Positions 44,282 to 52,976 are shown, numbered from the stretch's first letter. The stretch is DNA of 64,000 nt from UBA5543 sp964464965 (GCA_964464965.1 CAYXHM010000001.1:186001-250000), one strand, 5' to 3'. Translations and numbers: made by a program. The notes: a model not told the origin generated them from the sequence alone.

Positions 44282-44935
44282 TTATTTCTTTTTATTTTTC
44301 TGTTCGTTGGCAACCTGCATTTTCAGCAGGTTTTCCACCATTTTCTCTATTCGCCTTATTCTTGTTTCTTCTTTTTTAGCATCTGATATGGCTGCCACAT
44401 ATTCCTTTTTATGAGAGTAGGACAAAGCATAGAATAATTCCTTCAGCCCCTTGTGTTGCATCAGGCTTTTTTCAGCATCAGCCGGTAAGGTTACAGTTTT
44501 GGTTACATAATCAATACCTTCTGTTTTACGCTGGTTCATAGGCACATCGCGCAGCTTGGGGCCTATCAGTTCTGTTTTCCTGAAGCGTAATGCCGACCAG
44601 TTTTCATCAATTGCTACCTGCATTACGGGGTCGTAGCCCATTGCAGAAATTTTGTCCCACCCATTGTCACGGCTTATATCTGTTTTCAATTTGCCTGATT
44701 TTTTAGGATAGGCTATCCATAATACAGCATCATCCTCCAGTTGTGCAATCAAACGGGGAAAGGATGATTCAAGTATATTTTTATCATTTGCAAACAACAC
44801 TGCTTGGTTTACAAGCCGCCCCACGGGTAGTTTTTTAATAACGGTATAGTCATCAAACAATGCAAGACAATCTGCCGGGACGTGTATCATATATACCCCA
44901 CCCGGTTTTAATTTCATTTTATTGCCTATACTCAT
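44282..44935 (-). CDS. YdeI/OmpD-associated-family protein with DUF3052-like N-domain
   Basis: A 217-residue cytoplasmic protein. The N-terminal part (LWIAYPKKSGKLKTDISRD, GWDKISAMGYDPVMQVAIDENWSALRFR) resembles DUF3052. The C-terminal third (VTLPADAEKSLMQHKGLKELFYALSYSHKKEYVAAISDA in part) has the YdeI/OmpD-associated helical pattern ending in a Lys-rich tail. The ATG at 44935 or the internal ATG at 44917 are both possible starts. A TAACTTTG promoter box precedes it. It is first in an operon with the thioesterase. The family link is fair; the role is unknown. Confidence 0.75.
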   Translation of the reverse strand: MSIGNKMKLKPGGVYMIHVPADCLALFDDYTVIKKLPVGRLVNQAVLFANDKNILESSFPRLIAQLEDDAVLWIAYPKKSGKLKTDISRDNGWDKISAMGYDPVMQVAIDENWSALRFRKTELIGPKLRDVPMNQRKTEGIDYVTKTVTLPADAEKSLMQHKGLKELFYALSYSHKKEYVAAISDAKKEETRIRRIEKMVENLLKMQVANEQKNKKK

Positions 44936-44958
44936 TCAGGGTAATTTTTACCAGCCCG

Positions 44959-44966
44959 CAAAGTTA
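44959..44966 (-). promoter_or_regulatory. -7 promoter element of the YdeI-like/thioesterase operon
   Basis: TAACTTTG on the minus strand, an exact TAnnTTTG match 23 bases upstream of the ATG. The -33 half is not convincing. Confidence 0.5.
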
Positions 44967-45075
44967 GTTCTAAAAACACACATGCTTTTACACGGTAAGT
45001 CATTTAAGATAATTTATATATTTATAATTTAACAATAACCCAACACTTCTATAGTGATTATAGACCCTATAAGTA

Positions 45076-45106
45076 TTGTCTATGTCAAAAACTAGGTTTA
45101 ATTTCG
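45076..45106 (+). promoter_or_regulatory. Possible promoter of oxyR
   Basis: TTG (45076-45078), 20 bases, then TAATTTCG (45099-45106), one mismatch from TAnnTTTG. It ends 24 bases before the start. Confidence 0.4.
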
Positions 45107-45130
45107 CTTATAACATAATTATTACAAACT

Positions 45131-46087
45131 ATGACCATTACTCAATTAGAATACGTAGTTGCGGTTGCCACTTACAAAAGTTTTGTAGCTGCAGCTGAAA
45201 AATGTTTCGTTACACAGCCCACCCTTAGCATGCAGATACAAAAGCTGGAGGATGAACTGGGCATAAAACTTTTTGACAGAAACAAACATCCTATTGCTAT
45301 TACAGCCATGGGAGAGTCCATTGTCAACCAGTCGAAGATAATACTGGCGGAATGCGAGAAAATAAATGAACTGATACAAAACCAGCAAACAACAGTGACT
45401 GGTATATTCAGACTGGCTGTAATACCTACCATAGCCCCGTACTTATTGCCGGGCTTGCTGGAAAGCTATAATAAAAGCTATCCTGACGTACAACTGATAG
45501 TAAAAGAACTGGAAACAGACCAGATACTGAAAGCACTGAGGAATAACGAAATAGATGCAGGCTTGTTAAGCACTCCGCTGAATGAGAACGGTATAAAAGA
45601 GTATCCATTGTTTACAGAACCACTGGTAGCTTATTTTGCTGAAGGTGAAGCAGCGCTTAAAAAGCGAATGGTGGGGCCGCAGGATATAGCACTGGACCGC
45701 ATATGGCTGCTGAATGAAGGGCATTGCCTGCGCAACCAAGTACTGGACCTTTGCGGAGACCATATAGAAAAGCTACAGACGGAGCGCCCCTACAGGTACG
45801 AATCAAGTAATGTAGAAACACTGCGCAAAATGGTAGATACCAACAAGGGCCTGACGATTCTTCCAGAGTTTGCAACGTTCGAATTTTCTGAAGACCGCAT
45901 GGAGCGTGTACGTTATTTTGAAGACCCTGAGCCAGTGCGCGAAATAAGCATGGTTACCAGCGGCCACTTTGTAAAACTTACACTACTGAATACCATTATG
46001 GACAGTATTTTAAAACTTGTGCCAGAAAAAATGAGGGTGCAGAAAAGCAACCGCAAGGTATTACGCATACAATCTGCTAAGCTGTAG
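45131..46087 (+). CDS. oxyR: LysR-type peroxide regulator OxyR
   Basis: A 318-residue LysR-family activator of oxidative-stress genes. The N-terminal winged helix (MTITQLEYVVAVATYKSF, CFVTQPTLSMQIQKLEDELG) is standard. In the regulatory domain EGHCLRNQVLDLCG places cysteines at positions 199 and 208, the same numbers and spacing as the redox pair of E. coli OxyR. This makes it a true peroxide sensor rather than a generic LysR. Its usual targets (catalase, ahpC, dps) are not adjacent. The only oxidative gene in the window, superoxide dismutase, is 16 kb away. It overlaps the convergent methyltransferase-like gene by 11 bases. Confidence 0.93.
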   Translation: MTITQLEYVVAVATYKSFVAAAEKCFVTQPTLSMQIQKLEDELGIKLFDRNKHPIAITAMGESIVNQSKIILAECEKINELIQNQQTTVTGIFRLAVIPTIAPYLLPGLLESYNKSYPDVQLIVKELETDQILKALRNNEIDAGLLSTPLNENGIKEYPLFTEPLVAYFAEGEAALKKRMVGPQDIALDRIWLLNEGHCLRNQVLDLCGDHIEKLQTERPYRYESSNVETLRKMVDTNKGLTILPEFATFEFSEDRMERVRYFEDPEPVREISMVTSGHFVKLTLLNTIMDSILKLVPEKMRVQKSNRKVLRIQSAKL

Positions 46088-46727
46088 CTATAACTATACG
46101 GTTGATACCGTCATCAATACAATAACATTTTGGGAATACAGAACGGATAATGGCATCAACACGGTGCCATTCTTCGTTTTGCTGAATGATATAGTTCAGT
46201 ATCATATGGCCACCCGGTTTCGTAGCATTACGGCATTGCGACAGAAAATCTGTTGTCGTTACAAACTGTGGCACTACCCTGCTGTTAAATATATCTACCA
46301 CTACCACATCATACTGACGCGCATTATCTGCCATATACTGCCTCGCATCTGTGCATACCGGCGTTATTTTCCCTTTATAATCCGGTAGTAGCTCCATAGC
46401 CATTTTCAATATCACTGTATCATACTCTACCAGTGTGAAATTTGGCGTATAGCCCATTTTAGCCATTATCTGCACGCCGCTGGCAAGGCCTGTGCCCAAT
46501 ACCAGCACTTCTTCCACTCCGGGTAGGACTTTAGCCAGGTGCGTAAAGCCTATCTGCAATGGCCTGTAAGCCGTACCGTCTGAATATAAAGCATCTATGG
46601 TGGCCAGTTGGTACCTGCCACGGTAATAGTATAACTCCAGTAAGGGATTCTCTGTGCTGCCGGTCTTTAGCAATTGCACGGGCAATAGGTAACTCAGCAG
46701 TCTTTTATATAAAGGGATGGCCTGCAC
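46077..46727 (-). CDS. Spermidine-synthase-like SAM-fold protein (GTG start)
   Basis: A 216-residue Rossmann-fold protein of the spermidine synthase/methyltransferase type: VLVLGTGLASGVQIMAKMG (motif I, about 74), FTLVEYDTVILKMAMELL (motif II acid), VCTDARQYM and VVVVDIFNSRVVPQFVTT (motif near the active site). It is shorter than true SpeE and lacks its N-terminal beta domain, so it may not make spermidine. The start is GTG, sharing its first G with the TAG stop of the M48 gene (TAGTG), a typical translational-coupling overlap. Confidence 0.8.
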   Translation of the reverse strand: MQAIPLYKRLLSYLLPVQLLKTGSTENPLLELYYYRGRYQLATIDALYSDGTAYRPLQIGFTHLAKVLPGVEEVLVLGTGLASGVQIMAKMGYTPNFTLVEYDTVILKMAMELLPDYKGKITPVCTDARQYMADNARQYDVVVVDIFNSRVVPQFVTTTDFLSQCRNATKPGGHMILNYIIQQNEEWHRVDAIIRSVFPKCYCIDDGINRIVIATA

Positions 46728-47530
46728 TAATTCGGTTTATAGTATTTCATTGCTTCCGGTATTTTACCTCTTATATCGTTAATACGCCTTTTGTCAGATG
46801 GGTGCGTACTCATAAACACAGGGGGCTTAGCTCCACCTGCTGCTGCCATACGTTCCCAGAATGCAATCGCCTCGTTAGGATCGTATCCGGCTATTGCCAT
46901 AAATATCAGTCCCATCTGGTCGGCCTCACTTTCATGCGCACGAGAGAATGGTAAGATTACGCCATAGTTAGCAACGGCGCCGTATGCTGTATTAAATATC
47001 TGCTGCGTCTGTTCCGGCTTTTCTGATAATGCTACAGATAATGCAGCACCGCCCAGTTCTGTTGCCAGGCCCTGGCTCATGCGTTCATTACCATGCCGCG
47101 CTACAGCGTGGGCTATTTCGTGCCCCATTACCACTGCTACACCAGCCTCATTGGCACATAGGGGCATAATACCCGAATGAAAGACAACCTTGCCCCCGGG
47201 CATACACCATGCATTGGCTGTATTTTCATTCACCAGGTTAAATTCCCACTGGTATCCGCTTATCAGTTCAGCCTTTCCTATGCTTTGTAAGTATTGCGTT
47301 ACTGCAGCCTGCATCTTTTGCCCCACTCTTTTTACGGTAGCGGCATCTTCTGTTCCCTGTACAGGTCTGTTTGTAGCAATGAACCCTGCATACTGCTGGC
47401 TGGCCATGCTCCGCATTTCCGACTCCGGTAAAATATTAAGCGAACTACGCCCCGTAACAGGATTTTTAAAGCAGGAGGAAAGTAACACAGGAAAAGTTAC
47501 GGCAGCAATTATTACAGTCAGCTTCTTCAT
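46727..47530 (-). CDS. M48-family zinc metallopeptidase lipoprotein
   Basis: A 267-residue periplasmic, lipid-anchored peptidase resembling LoiP/BepA-core proteins. The signal MKKLTVIIAAVTFPVLLSSC gives lipidated Cys20. PVTGRSSLNILPESEMRSM is the family-typical start of the mature part. The zinc motif is MGHEIAHAVARHGNERMSQ (about 140), with the third ligand in HESEADQMGLIFMA. HPSDKRRINDI near the end is the family's conserved closing motif. It is translationally coupled to the downstream spermidine-synthase-like gene. A role in envelope protein quality control is inferred from the family. Confidence 0.93.
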   Translation of the reverse strand: MKKLTVIIAAVTFPVLLSSCFKNPVTGRSSLNILPESEMRSMASQQYAGFIATNRPVQGTEDAATVKRVGQKMQAAVTQYLQSIGKAELISGYQWEFNLVNENTANAWCMPGGKVVFHSGIMPLCANEAGVAVVMGHEIAHAVARHGNERMSQGLATELGGAALSVALSEKPEQTQQIFNTAYGAVANYGVILPFSRAHESEADQMGLIFMAIAGYDPNEAIAFWERMAAAGGAKPPVFMSTHPSDKRRINDIRGKIPEAMKYYKPN

Positions 47531-47590
47531 AACAGTAAAATTATGGCTAAATATTCACCGGGAATAGTAACAATGAATAAATAAGAAGGT

Positions 47591-48235
47591 TTAATCGTCT
47601 TTACGCCTGCGGAACCTGCGCTTGCGGAACATGGCTACCTTGCTTTCGCTCCCATTGATAAGCCTGTTTATATTCTTGTGGTGCGTCAGCACTACCAGGC
47701 ATGCCGTGGCTATGGCAAATATCCTGTAGCTCATTTCCGGCTCGCGGAATATGAAAAAGATCATTACAGGAAAAGCTATGCTGGCTGTAATAGAGCTGAG
47801 AGATACATAGCGTGTTATATACAACATCAATACAAAAACACCTACCATACTCACTGCTACCAGCGGCTGTATAGACAGTATCATACCAAACAGCGTTGCA
47901 ATACCCTTACCACCACGAAATTCTGCCCAGATGGGAAAGATATGGCCGATGACTGCAAACAAACCAAGGAATACCTGCAGGTTTACAGATTGCTCTGAAT
48001 AATAACCGTAAGGTGAAAGCAATGCTAGTTTAACAGCTAAAAAACCTTTCAGCATGTCAAAAATCATGACAGCCGTGCCCGCTTTTGACCCCAGAATCCT
48101 GAAGGTATTAGTTGCACCGGCATTCCCGCTACCATGTTCACGTATATCTATTCCAAACACTTTTTTACTTACCCATACCGCCGTGGGTATAGACCCCAGT
48201 AAGTATGCTATAACTAAAAGAATGGCTATATTCAT
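47591..48235 (-). CDS. plsY: Glycerol-3-phosphate acyltransferase PlsY
   Basis: A 214-residue inner-membrane acyltransferase that uses acyl-phosphate to make lysophosphatidate, the first step of phospholipid synthesis. The three conserved loops are present: GSIPTAVWVSK, HGSGNAGATNTFRILG (about 37-52) and GHIFPIWAEFRGGKGIAT (about 97-114). About five hydrophobic helices and a basic C-terminus (RKRRFRRRKDD) fit. The ATG at 48235 is used; a TTG one codon upstream also exists. A TATATTTG box (48263-48270) may be its -7 element. Confidence 0.95.
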   Translation of the reverse strand: MNIAILLVIAYLLGSIPTAVWVSKKVFGIDIREHGSGNAGATNTFRILGSKAGTAVMIFDMLKGFLAVKLALLSPYGYYSEQSVNLQVFLGLFAVIGHIFPIWAEFRGGKGIATLFGMILSIQPLVAVSMVGVFVLMLYITRYVSLSSITASIAFPVMIFFIFREPEMSYRIFAIATACLVVLTHHKNINRLINGSESKVAMFRKRRFRRRKDD

Positions 48236-48262
48236 CAAAAATCAATTCTAAATGGAGGATAG

Positions 48263-48270
48263 CAAATATA
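48263..48270 (-). promoter_or_regulatory. Possible -7 promoter element of plsY
   Basis: TATATTTG on the minus strand, 27 bases before the ATG. No -33 half was found. Confidence 0.4.
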
Positions 48271-48388
48271 AATTTTACATCCGAATAATCCTAACCACGG
48301 ACACAAACATATATACTATTATCTGATTACCAACAGATTAGCTGGTTTTTTCTGAAAATTATAACAAATAGTCACTATTGGCATTCTA

Positions 48389-49204
48389 TTACTTTGCAAA
48401 CGATACAGATATCCAGTTTTCCTGTATCATCTGGTTCACCTCTTTTAGCCCTGACATTTCTCCTTGTTGTACTACAATACTCCTGTCCTCATCTAATATT
48501 CCACTCATCAAAACCATGCCGCCATCCTTTAGCATTTCTTGCATTTCATTCATATACTGCAATAGTATATGGCGGTTGATATTAGCCAATATAATATCAT
48601 ATTTTTCACCGGCAACAATCTCCAGCGATCCCTTTTTCACATCTATCCCAACTACACCGTTCCTATCTATATTCTCAAGCGTATTCCCGTAAGACCATTC
48701 ATCTGTATCTATAGCCACCGTCCGGGCTGCGCCCAGCCTTTTTGCCAATATAGCCAGTATACCCGTCCCCGTTCCAAAGTCCAGTACCTCTTTCCCGGCA
48801 AAATCCATGTCTTTCATTTGCAGTATCATCAGTTGAGTGGTAGCGTGGTGCCCTGTTCCGAAAGACATTTTGGGCGTAATGATAATATCGTGCTCAACCC
48901 TGCTGTCCGGTTCATGAAAGTCGGCCCTGATGGTACAAAACCCCTCAACAGTTACGGGCTGAAAGTTACTTTCCCATTCCGCATTCCAGTTTTGCTGCTG
49001 TATGGTACGTATCTGCGCAGTTACATTATAGTTGGTCAATATATCATTTAATGCCTCTTCCTCAAACAGTCCGGAGCTTATATATGCCTTCAGGAAAGTT
49101 TCATCATTTTCAAAACCGTCAAAACCTATAGTCGCAAGTTCTGCAACCAATATATCCATTATTTCCTTTTCAGCGGTCGTTACAGAAACCTCGATATAAT
49201 CCAT
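48389..49204 (-). CDS. prmA: Ribosomal protein L11 methyltransferase
   Basis: A 271-residue SAM-dependent methyltransferase that trimethylates L11. The N-terminal substrate domain (about 1-100) is followed by MSFGTGHHATTQLMI, the PrmA-specific GTGxHxTT motif, then VLDFGTGTGILAILAKRLGA (motif I), VAIDTDEWSYGNTLENIDRNG and DIILANINRHILL (NPPY-like region). The start is ATG 49204. A TATTTTTG box ends 4 bases upstream, so the transcript may start at or next to the ATG. It is monocistronic; an upstream terminator (49232-49262) isolates it from the OmpA gene. Confidence 0.95.
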   Translation of the reverse strand: MDYIEVSVTTAEKEIMDILVAELATIGFDGFENDETFLKAYISSGLFEEEALNDILTNYNVTAQIRTIQQQNWNAEWESNFQPVTVEGFCTIRADFHEPDSRVEHDIIITPKMSFGTGHHATTQLMILQMKDMDFAGKEVLDFGTGTGILAILAKRLGAARTVAIDTDEWSYGNTLENIDRNGVVGIDVKKGSLEIVAGEKYDIILANINRHILLQYMNEMQEMLKDGGMVLMSGILDEDRSIVVQQGEMSGLKEVNQMIQENWISVSFAK

Positions 49205-49208
49205 GTGG

Positions 49209-49216
49209 CAAAAATA
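49209..49216 (-). promoter_or_regulatory. -7 promoter element of prmA, possibly leaderless
   Basis: TATTTTTG on the minus strand ends 4 bases before the start codon. With the usual spacing, transcription would begin at about the ATG itself. Confidence 0.45.
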
Positions 49217-49231
49217 CGGTAGTTGTATAAA

Positions 49232-49262
49232 AGAAAAAGGCCGCGCCTGAAATGGCGCGACC
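49232..49262 (-). terminator. Terminator after the OmpA-family gene
   Basis: GGTCGCGCC / GGCGCGGCC stem (one G-T pair) with loop ATTTCA, followed on the minus strand by TTTTTC. Confidence 0.85.
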
Positions 49263-49291
49263 CTTTGTTTATTGCTCTGTTATAGCCAATA

Positions 49292-51487
49292 CTATTTATT
49301 TACCCTACTACCGGGCTTACCTACTTCAGACTCACTATCAGCCTCCTCGTCCTCGTTAATATTCTCATCTATCTGCAGGTTCCTTGACTGGTCGTCCATA
49401 TTACCCGGTTTAGCACTGTTGTACAATACACGGCGTGTTGGTACATCTGTAATAATCCTTAGTTCAGTACGACGGTTTAACTGGCGGCCTACAGGGTTAT
49501 CCCTTCCTCCTGCTGATACGTTGGGCGCTGCTGGCATTGATTCACCAAAACCTTTTGCTACAATGCGGCTCTGGTCAATACCTGCGTTAACTATATAATC
49601 AACTACAGACTGTGCACGGCGCAGAGAAAGTGCTTTGTTGTACTCATCAGTACCTTTCGCATCAGCAAATGAGTAAACCTCAACAGTAAATGAAGGGTTG
49701 TCGTTCAGGAACTGAACCAAGGTATCAAGAGATGCTACAGATTCAGGCCTTAATGCATCTTTGTCGTAGTCATAATACACATTGCTTACAGAGAATGTGT
49801 AAGATGGGGTTACTTCATCCATGTATATTGTTACCTGCAGCGTATCATCAGCATCAGTACGTTTTACTTCCATAGTATTTACAGAAGCACGTGTAGAAGC
49901 AAATTGCTCTTTATCAGCAGTCAGTACATAAGAGTGTCCGCGTGCCATATTGAAAGCGAAATCGCCCTGCTCTGAATCGAAAGTCCTTACGTCGCCTTTC
50001 TCATCTACCATTTTCACTACCACGGCACTTATCTGCTCCTGTGTCCTGCGGTTTACCACTTTACCCATTACCACAAGCTTTGGCTCATATTGTATGCGCC
50101 AGATATCGTCGCAACAAGTCGGGTTTTTCAATGCTATAGAACCTATACGGTTTGATACTACATAAGCATCGGGCTTACCCAGTGGATCTTTTATGTAATA
50201 CATCTCATCGGCAGATGTATTGATCGGATATCCCAGGTTAGTTATGTTAGTATAACGTGATGGGCCTCCATCAGCAGAAAAGATATCAAATCCGCCCATG
50301 TTCACCCAACCGTTAGATGCAAAATATAATTTCCCAACACGGCTATCGTAATATGGTGTCTGCTCATCATAAGCAGTGTTAATTTGTTTACCTGCATTCT
50401 GTGGGCGGCGGTAGGTACCATTCCTTGGGTCGATTACTGAATACCAGATATCATAACCACCACGGCTTTGCAGCGTGCGGCTTGAAGAGAAGAACAATAC
50501 TTCTTTTTTGCCTAGTTTAGTACAAAAAGGCTGGGTATTAGAACCACCGTCATTAATACCATCACCTAAAAGCTCAGGCTCAGTCCAGCTCGATTTTTCA
50601 AATTTAGATACATATATTTTACACTCTATCATCATAGAGTCGCCTTCAGAACATTTAGTAAAGTAAAAGCGGTCGCCACCTGGGCTGTAAGATCCATTAC
50701 TGATGTGTACTTTATTAGAGTTAAAAGCACCATCCATAAATTTTAATGGCCACTGGAAAGAATCTACCTCGGTTGTATTTTGTTGTTTGGTAGATGTCAT
50801 GAAACGGGCCATATATTCTCCACGGTTTTTCTTATCTACTTCTACCAAGTCATTCTGGCGCATAGTAGAAAACATCAGGGCAGTATCGCCTAATGGATAT
50901 GGTGCAGACTCTGTGTAAGAACTGTTTACGTTCGGGCCTGCATTTTTTATTGTTACAGGCTGAGGGTCCATCATAGATTTTGTAGCTACATGGCAACCTT
51001 CAATTTCGCGCTGGGCACGTTTCTTCAGTGCTTTATACGTTTTAGGGTTATCTCCTATAAACCTGTTAAAAGCTGCTACTGAACCTTCATAATCACCTGC
51101 CTGTTTCAGCATGACAGCTTGCTTAAATATGGACTCAGGATAAACTTTAGAGGCCATATTATAAGTTTCACCATAATAGTGTGCTGCAGGTACATAGTCC
51201 CTAGTCATCCAATAGCACTCTGCCAGTTGGTATGCGAGGTATGGGTTGCGGGGTTGTTCTTCTTTTAACTGTGTATAGTATTCTATAGCGTTAAAATAAC
51301 TACCCTCACGGTATAGCCCATCGGCCCAACGCAACTTTTTGTAGTACGGAAGTTTAGCAACGGGATCGTCAGATTTATCCCGGTACCTGTCTTTGTTCTG
51401 TTGTTGTGCAACAACATCCGTACTTAACGTTACCATAATTGTCGCCAAAAGCAGGAGCAGCCAATTTTTTCTCATGTGCATGCGCAT
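49292..51487 (-). CDS. PorE-like OmpA-family protein (TPR, WD40-like, CRD, OmpA_C)
   Basis: A 731-residue outer-membrane-associated protein. It has a signal peptide (NWLLLLLATIMVTLSTDVVAQ). Residues about 45-165 are TPR-like (LAYQLAECYWMTRDYVPAAHYY). About 190-440 is a PD40/WD40-type propeller (YSPGGDRFYFTKC, GKLYFASNGWVNMGGFDIF). About 455-545 is a carboxypeptidase-regulatory domain (VVMGKVVNRRTQEQISAVVV). About 570-680 is an OmpA_C peptidoglycan-binding domain (VEVYSFADAKGTDEYNKALSLRRA in part). A short acidic tail follows. This domain order is that of PorE, a T9SS component bridging the ring complex to peptidoglycan. It follows the PorP-like gene on the same strand. Starts at 51487 and 51475 are both possible. 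Confidence 0.88.
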   Translation of the reverse strand: MRMHMRKNWLLLLLATIMVTLSTDVVAQQQNKDRYRDKSDDPVAKLPYYKKLRWADGLYREGSYFNAIEYYTQLKEEQPRNPYLAYQLAECYWMTRDYVPAAHYYGETYNMASKVYPESIFKQAVMLKQAGDYEGSVAAFNRFIGDNPKTYKALKKRAQREIEGCHVATKSMMDPQPVTIKNAGPNVNSSYTESAPYPLGDTALMFSTMRQNDLVEVDKKNRGEYMARFMTSTKQQNTTEVDSFQWPLKFMDGAFNSNKVHISNGSYSPGGDRFYFTKCSEGDSMMIECKIYVSKFEKSSWTEPELLGDGINDGGSNTQPFCTKLGKKEVLFFSSSRTLQSRGGYDIWYSVIDPRNGTYRRPQNAGKQINTAYDEQTPYYDSRVGKLYFASNGWVNMGGFDIFSADGGPSRYTNITNLGYPINTSADEMYYIKDPLGKPDAYVVSNRIGSIALKNPTCCDDIWRIQYEPKLVVMGKVVNRRTQEQISAVVVKMVDEKGDVRTFDSEQGDFAFNMARGHSYVLTADKEQFASTRASVNTMEVKRTDADDTLQVTIYMDEVTPSYTFSVSNVYYDYDKDALRPESVASLDTLVQFLNDNPSFTVEVYSFADAKGTDEYNKALSLRRAQSVVDYIVNAGIDQSRIVAKGFGESMPAAPNVSAGGRDNPVGRQLNRRTELRIITDVPTRRVLYNSAKPGNMDDQSRNLQIDENINEDEEADSESEVGKPGSRVNK

Positions 51488-51497
51488 TATTAATGGG

Positions 51498-51509
51498 TAT
51501 AAAAATATA
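51498..51509 (-). promoter_or_regulatory. TATATTTTTATA element before the OmpA-family gene
   Basis: On the minus strand TATATTTTTATA precedes this gene by 10 bases. The identical 12 bases occur before the PorP-like gene (52668-52657). The first eight resemble the -7 element with T for G. Confidence 0.35.
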
Positions 51510-51524
51510 AATTGGTTTAAAAAA

Positions 51525-51561
51525 AAGAAAGGGCTTTTGAAAATATTTTTAGCCCTTTCTT
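51525..51561 (-). terminator. Terminator after the PorP-like gene
   Basis: AAGAAAGGGCT / AGCCCTTTCTT perfect 11-base stem with a 15-base loop, followed on the minus strand by TTTTTT. It lies between the PorP-like and OmpA genes, so it may attenuate rather than separate them. Confidence 0.85.
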
Positions 51562-51582
51562 AATTTATTTATTTATAATATC

Positions 51583-52626
51583 TTAGAAACGAGAGCAGGG
51601 GTAGATTAATTTACGTGCAAAATCAAGTGGATCAGGTGCTATCCAGGTCAGTGCCAGTTCAAAACCGCCTGTGTTCCTTGCATTGTTTTTCAAAGAAGAT
51701 ACAGTATAGTCATAAGCCAGGCCCAGGCGGAAACCTTTGAATTCAAGACCGGCAGTAACCATTGCTGCATCATCAAAACGGTACCAGCCACCCAGAAACA
51801 CTGCTGTAGTAAAGGTGCGGAATTCAGGGTCACCCATTATCAGGTGAAATTCATTACCAGCGATAATTTCTGTAGCGCTTGCCTGGGATTGGTATAACAA
51901 TGCAGGACGAAGGCTCAGCTTTTCACTTACATAAGCTATAGCACCTACCTGTGCGTTGTAACGCATTGCCAGGCCTACATCTGCTTTTTCATCCCTGTCA
52001 AAAGTTTCACGGGGTTGGTTCAGGTTGTTGGCACCAAGGCCTATAGCATAAGAAAAATTTTCTGTAGCCTGGTGTGCCCAGCTTAAACCTGCATTAAAAA
52101 CAAAATAATCATTTTTATTATTAAGCCCTGGATTTTGCGGCTGGAAAGTGCCATCTATAAAATCCCCGTCAAAATATAGTTTGCTCAGGTCAAAGCTTTT
52201 TTGAGTGTAACCACCCTGGAAACCAACGGAAAGCGCTTTGTTAACGCTTGCACCCAGGAATTTGTGGTAAGCCACCGATGCCAGTGCTGTAAGGTTCGAA
52301 AGGTTGGCATCGCCCGCCCTGTCGTTATACAGTTGCACGCCGGCAGCCAGGTAATCATCTACGGTAAGGTCATGCACTATCGGCGCATCTACAGACACTG
52401 CGATAGTTTTAAAAGGAACAGTTACGCTCCTCCATTGGTCGCGGTATATTGCCGATGCACGCATCCTGCCGCTGAAATTGCCCGTAAAGGCGGGGTTAAC
52501 TATCAGTGGTGACGCATTAAACTGCGTAAAGTGAACGTCCTGTGCTTGTACTTCCTGACTACCTTGCATGGTAAAAGCTAATGCTACAGCGAGGCCTACA
52601 CGACTAATGGTTCTTTTACTGATCAT
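51583..52626 (-). CDS. PorP/SprF-family type IX secretion membrane protein
   Basis: A 347-residue outer-membrane protein. The signal peptide (VGLAVALAFTMQGSQEVQAQ) is followed by the family-defining DVHFTQFNASPLIVNPAFTGNF (about 30-52) with FSGRMRASAIYRDQWRSV right after. Alternating beta strands then run to the end. SprF/PorP proteins help T9SS export or anchor specific surface adhesins and proteases. It is paired with the PorE-like OmpA gene downstream, a typical combination. The export partners could include the two T9SS-tailed proteases in this window, but nothing here proves that. Confidence 0.92.
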   Translation of the reverse strand: MISKRTISRVGLAVALAFTMQGSQEVQAQDVHFTQFNASPLIVNPAFTGNFSGRMRASAIYRDQWRSVTVPFKTIAVSVDAPIVHDLTVDDYLAAGVQLYNDRAGDANLSNLTALASVAYHKFLGASVNKALSVGFQGGYTQKSFDLSKLYFDGDFIDGTFQPQNPGLNNKNDYFVFNAGLSWAHQATENFSYAIGLGANNLNQPRETFDRDEKADVGLAMRYNAQVGAIAYVSEKLSLRPALLYQSQASATEIIAGNEFHLIMGDPEFRTFTTAVFLGGWYRFDDAAMVTAGLEFKGFRLGLAYDYTVSSLKNNARNTGGFELALTWIAPDPLDFARKLIYPCSRF

Positions 52627-52660
52627 GATTTACTATCCTTAAAGAGTGTAATTTTTTATA

Positions 52661-52689
52661 AAAATATATTTTAACTGTCACCTTTGCAA
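52661..52689 (-). promoter_or_regulatory. Possible promoter of the PorP-like gene
   Basis: On the minus strand TTG (52689-52687), 18 bases, TATATTTT (52668-52661), one base off TAnnTTTG. Two TTTGCAA direct repeats, read on the plus strand (52683-52689 and 52695-52701), overlap the -33 part. Confidence 0.5.
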
Positions 52690-52976
52690 CCCCATTTGCA
52701 ATACTTATTAAAATACCTGCAAAAATGTTGTCAACTGCCATTATATACACATTCTCAACGGCTGAAAATACGCAAATATTTTAAAGTTGCAATGCTCTTT
52801 CGTATAATTTTTTAATCGCTTGTTATTCTCATCACCCGCCAGCACTGCCTTTTTTCCTGTTATTGCTGTAACACAGACAGGCCGCACACGCCAATAGGTT
52901 GGCTAGCTTAGCAAACATAAATAAATTACTACTATCTCTCTTGATTATATCTGTTGTGTGCCATTACATCCTTTCG
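52690..52976. other. Intergenic region between the PorP-like gene and ftsK
   Basis: An AT-rich divergent region, part of the 400 bases free of genes between 52627 and 53026. Apart from the two promoters at its edges and scattered TTGCAA words, I see no ORF, RNA gene or terminator in it. Confidence 0.4.

Noticed and set aside
48569..49051. 160-residue plus-strand frame opposite prmA
   Set aside because: It is antisense to all PrmA motifs and has no independent start context or family resemblance.
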